Below are positions 4,579-6,081 of a stretch of DNA of 6,081 bases, one piece after another; position 1 is the stretch's first letter, and every line of letters starts with the position of its first letter. Source of the stretch: Thermoanaerobacterium sp. (lineage in GTDB: Bacteria > Bacillota > Thermoanaerobacteria > Thermoanaerobacterales > Thermoanaerobacteraceae); the NCBI GenBank assembly GCA_029960905.1, contig JASBVU010000123.1:1-6081 (forward strand), in the 5' to 3' direction. Made by a program: the position numbers and the translations under genes. The notes under the pieces were generated by a model, which worked only from the letters and a program-made list of their open reading frames with translations, made no database searches and had not been told where the DNA came from.

Positions 4579-4607
4579 ATTATACCACTGGTTAGGAGTT
4601 TTATCAA
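4579..4607 (-). promoter_or_regulatory. Sigma-A-type promoter of the zinc-ribbon gene
   Basis: On the minus strand TTGATA (-35, 4607-4602) and TATAAT (-10, 4584-4579) are separated by exactly 17 bp. Just upstream lies an A/T-only tract (about 4608-4630) that could act as an UP element. The downstream leader is about 55 nt. Confidence 0.75.
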
Positions 4608-4623
4608 TAAATTTTAAAATTTT

Positions 4624-4647
4624 AAAAATTGCATAATTATTACTGCA
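4624..4647 (-). terminator. Weak possible terminator of the flagellar operon
   Basis: On the minus strand TGCA-G-TAA-TAA-TTA-TGCA (4647-4630) can form a 7-bp A/T-rich stem with a bulged G, followed by a five-T run (4628-4624). It lies 7 nt beyond the chaperone gene stop codon. The stem is weak, so read-through into the zinc-ribbon gene is possible. Confidence 0.35.
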
Positions 4648-4654
4648 TATACTT

Positions 4655-5122
4655 TTAGCGCTTCTTATCCACAAAATAGCTGCCTGGCGTGTAATACTTC
4701 AAATACTCTATATATCCTTTTTTCCCTTTAGATACGTCGTTTATTTTTTCTTCCAAATTTTTAAAAGCGCTTTTTATATCCTCTAAATTTTTATCTTCAA
4801 CTTCTTTTATTTTTTCTAATGTGCCTTTTATATCTATCAGTATTCCCTTTAATACGCTTTTTTCTGCGCTATTATTCGGCGTATTAAAAATGCTGTCAAT
4901 CCTGTTTACCTTTTTGTAAAGATTGTACATAGGCAAAAATTCACTGTCTATCTCATCGATACTTGTTATGATGTCTTGCTTTCTTTCCAATATGTTCTTT
5001 ATGTCATCAAGCCTTTGCGAATTTATGGCTATATTTAACTGATTATTCAGTTGAAGCATTTCATTTAGATGATTTAATTTTTTTTCAGCTAACTCTATCA
5101 ATTTTTTTACATCGCTCACCAT
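4655..5122 (-). CDS. Flagellar export chaperone, FlgN/FliT-like
   Basis: A 155-aa, almost entirely helical and highly charged protein. Its N-terminal half (VKKLIELAEKKLNHLNEMLQ, then DDIKNILERKQDIITSIDEID) has the long-helix, heptad-like layout of the FlgN/FliT export chaperones, which hold filament-cap or hook-associated proteins before type III export. The C-terminal half is another charged helix (GTLEKIKEVEDKNLEDIKSA) with an unusual tail, GYIEYLKYYTPGSYFVDKKR. It starts 6 nt after the fliS stop codon, the slot held by fliT in B. subtilis fliD-fliS-fliT; its length of 155 aa is closer to FlgN than to the roughly 110-aa FliT. The ribosome binding site (AAAGG) is weak, suggesting translational coupling to fliS. 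The family call rests on context and helix pattern, so the symbol is left blank. Confidence 0.72.
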   Translation of the reverse strand: MVSDVKKLIELAEKKLNHLNEMLQLNNQLNIAINSQRLDDIKNILERKQDIITSIDEIDSEFLPMYNLYKKVNRIDSIFNTPNNSAEKSVLKGILIDIKGTLEKIKEVEDKNLEDIKSAFKNLEEKINDVSKGKKGYIEYLKYYTPGSYFVDKKR

Positions 5123-5128
5123 ACTATA

Positions 5129-5515
5129 TCAACCTTTAGAATAGACTTTTGCTCGAACTTTTCCCATTGCTTCTCCCCATGTATCTCTGAGATCTGTTAT
5201 CAAAGATATCACTTCATCTAATGGCTTTTTATCCTTTTTTAAATTGGCATCTATTAGCCTTCTGGAAATAAAATCGTAGATGCTGTAAAGATTTTTTGAT
5301 ATATCATACTGCATGTCAAGAGTCGCCATAAGCTCTAAGACTATATCTTGCGCTCTTGTTATGCTATTATGAGCTTTTTCGATGTTTTTATCATCTATAG
5401 CCTGTTTCGCTTCATTTGCAAAGCGAATAATTCCATTGTAGAGCATCAAGACTAATTCTTCCGGACTTGCCGTCATGACAGAATTTCGCTTGTACTCCAT
5501 ATACGGATCAATCAT
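5129..5515 (-). CDS. fliS: Flagellin export chaperone FliS
   Basis: FliS binds the disordered C-terminus of flagellin in the cytosol, prevents premature polymerisation and delivers it to the flagellar export gate. The 128-aa length is normal. Diagnostic motifs are visible: MIDPYMEYKRNSVMTASPEELVLMLYNG at the N-terminus (the SPEELVLMLYNG helix), the central LYSIYDFISRRLIDAN, and the C-terminal LITDLRDTWGEA. The ATG at 5515 follows an AGGAAGGGG binding site. It lies 35 nt after fliD and 6 nt before the chaperone gene, all in one operon. Confidence 0.97.
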   Translation of the reverse strand: MIDPYMEYKRNSVMTASPEELVLMLYNGIIRFANEAKQAIDDKNIEKAHNSITRAQDIVLELMATLDMQYDISKNLYSIYDFISRRLIDANLKKDKKPLDEVISLITDLRDTWGEAMGKVRAKVYSKG

Positions 5516-5550
5516 TTATCAATTCCCCTTCCTGTGTAAGCAAAGAATCT

Positions 5551-6081
5551 CTATCCATTAAGCTGCTGACTTAGCCATTGGCTCTGAGAATTCATCTGCG
5601 CCATGTACGTCTCTAATTGTGTAAACTGGTCATAATACTGTTGCTCTAATGTATTTAGCTGGTCTTGCATGTCTGACATCCTCTGGTTTATGTCGTTAAT
5701 CTGCTGACCCAAAAAGCTATTATCGTATAGCTGATACTGCCCCCCACCAGCTTCTTGTGTTATAGAGTTTATCCCGTTATTGACTATGTAGTAAAGCCTT
5801 GCAGCAATACCATCGTTTTGACTTGAACCAGGTGTAGCATTTAATTCCGTGGCAGAATCAATTTTCGTAAATAAATCCATTACTTCCTGCGGATTTTTTT
5901 GTATTGCATCTTTAAGCTTCGTATCATCTATATAAAGCTTACCGCCTTCATACCATTGACCAGTAGTTATCCCTATAGAGCTTAATGTCATCTGTGTGCC
6001 GTCAGAAGCTGTTACAGTACCTGATATTGCATTTCTCATATTGTAGTAAATGGATGTAAGTGTATCGTTACCGCTTAAATC
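5551..6081 (-). CDS. fliD: Flagellar cap protein FliD, C-terminal 176 aa (partial)
   Basis: FliD forms the cap at the filament tip and guides flagellin assembly. Only the C-terminal part is present; the frame is open through the right edge (first residues DLSGNDTLTSIYYNMRNAIS). Typical FliD C-terminal features are MTLSSIGITTGQWYEGGKLYIDDTKLKDAI, then the NPQEVMDLF segment, NDGIAARLYYIVN, and a final coiled coil (NDINQRMSDMQDQLNTLEQQYYDQFTQLETYMAQMN) ending SQSQWLSQQLNG. This terminal coiled coil is the part that contacts the filament and its export chaperone. The following fliS confirms the identity. The promoter lies outside the window. Confidence 0.96.
   Translation of the reverse strand, partial: DLSGNDTLTSIYYNMRNAISGTVTASDGTQMTLSSIGITTGQWYEGGKLYIDDTKLKDAIQKNPQEVMDLFTKIDSATELNATPGSSQNDGIAARLYYIVNNGINSITQEAGGGQYQLYDNSFLGQQINDINQRMSDMQDQLNTLEQQYYDQFTQLETYMAQMNSQSQWLSQQLNG

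Noticed and set aside
4518..4607. Extended N-terminus of the zinc-ribbon protein (30 extra residues)
   Set aside because: The extension covers the promoter and inverted repeat, starts at a TTG within the -35 box and lacks a binding site.

Overview
Every gene I can support lies on the minus strand, so the biological order runs from the right edge (6081) to the left edge (1). The sequence is AT-rich, with strong AGGAGG-type ribosome binding sites and frequent TTG/GTG starts. It carries a long-form ribosome hibernation factor and a fliD-fliS-chaperone run. Together these point to a low-GC, motile Firmicute, most likely a thermophilic clostridium of the Thermoanaerobacterium/Thermoanaerobacter type. 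The genus is a guess from protein style, not a database result.

Layout, right to left. (1) 6081-4655: end of a flagellar operon, with the C-terminal part of FliD, complete FliS, and a coiled-coil FlgN/FliT-like export chaperone. (2) 4607-4253: a 64-aa zinc-ribbon protein with its own sigma-A-type promoter, an inverted repeat across the predicted start point, and a terminator. (3) 4206-1936: a polar amino-acid ABC importer operon (lipoprotein receptor, permease, ATPase) with its own promoter and terminator. Its ATPase gene is broken by a frameshift and also carries Val in place of the Walker B catalytic Glu. (4) 1885-1243: hpf as a single-gene unit, with a consensus-perfect sigma-H-type promoter and a strong terminator. 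(5) 1232-1: a second consensus-perfect sigma-H-type promoter, then an unrecognised 213-aa protein, a 27-codon gene for a secretion-signal-like peptide, and the start of a multi-membrane-segment protein that looks like the sensor end of an HD-GYP-type cyclic-di-GMP signalling protein. The window ends inside that gene.

In Bacillus subtilis hpf lies beside fliD-fliS-fliT and before secA. Here the fliDS/chaperone-to-hpf neighbourhood is kept, but a zinc-ribbon gene and an amino-acid transporter lie in between, and secA does not follow directly.

The most interesting part is the left end. A small peptide that could be processed to an octapeptide (GGANLVWE) sits in an apparent operon under a sigma-H-like promoter, as Bacillus phr pheromone genes do. 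It is enclosed by a 16-bp complementary pair of sequences able to form a long-range RNA helix, and is followed at once by a membrane signalling gene. This is a candidate stationary-phase peptide-signalling locus. The peptide, its ribosome binding site, the promoter and the inverted repeat are seen directly; the signalling role is inference.
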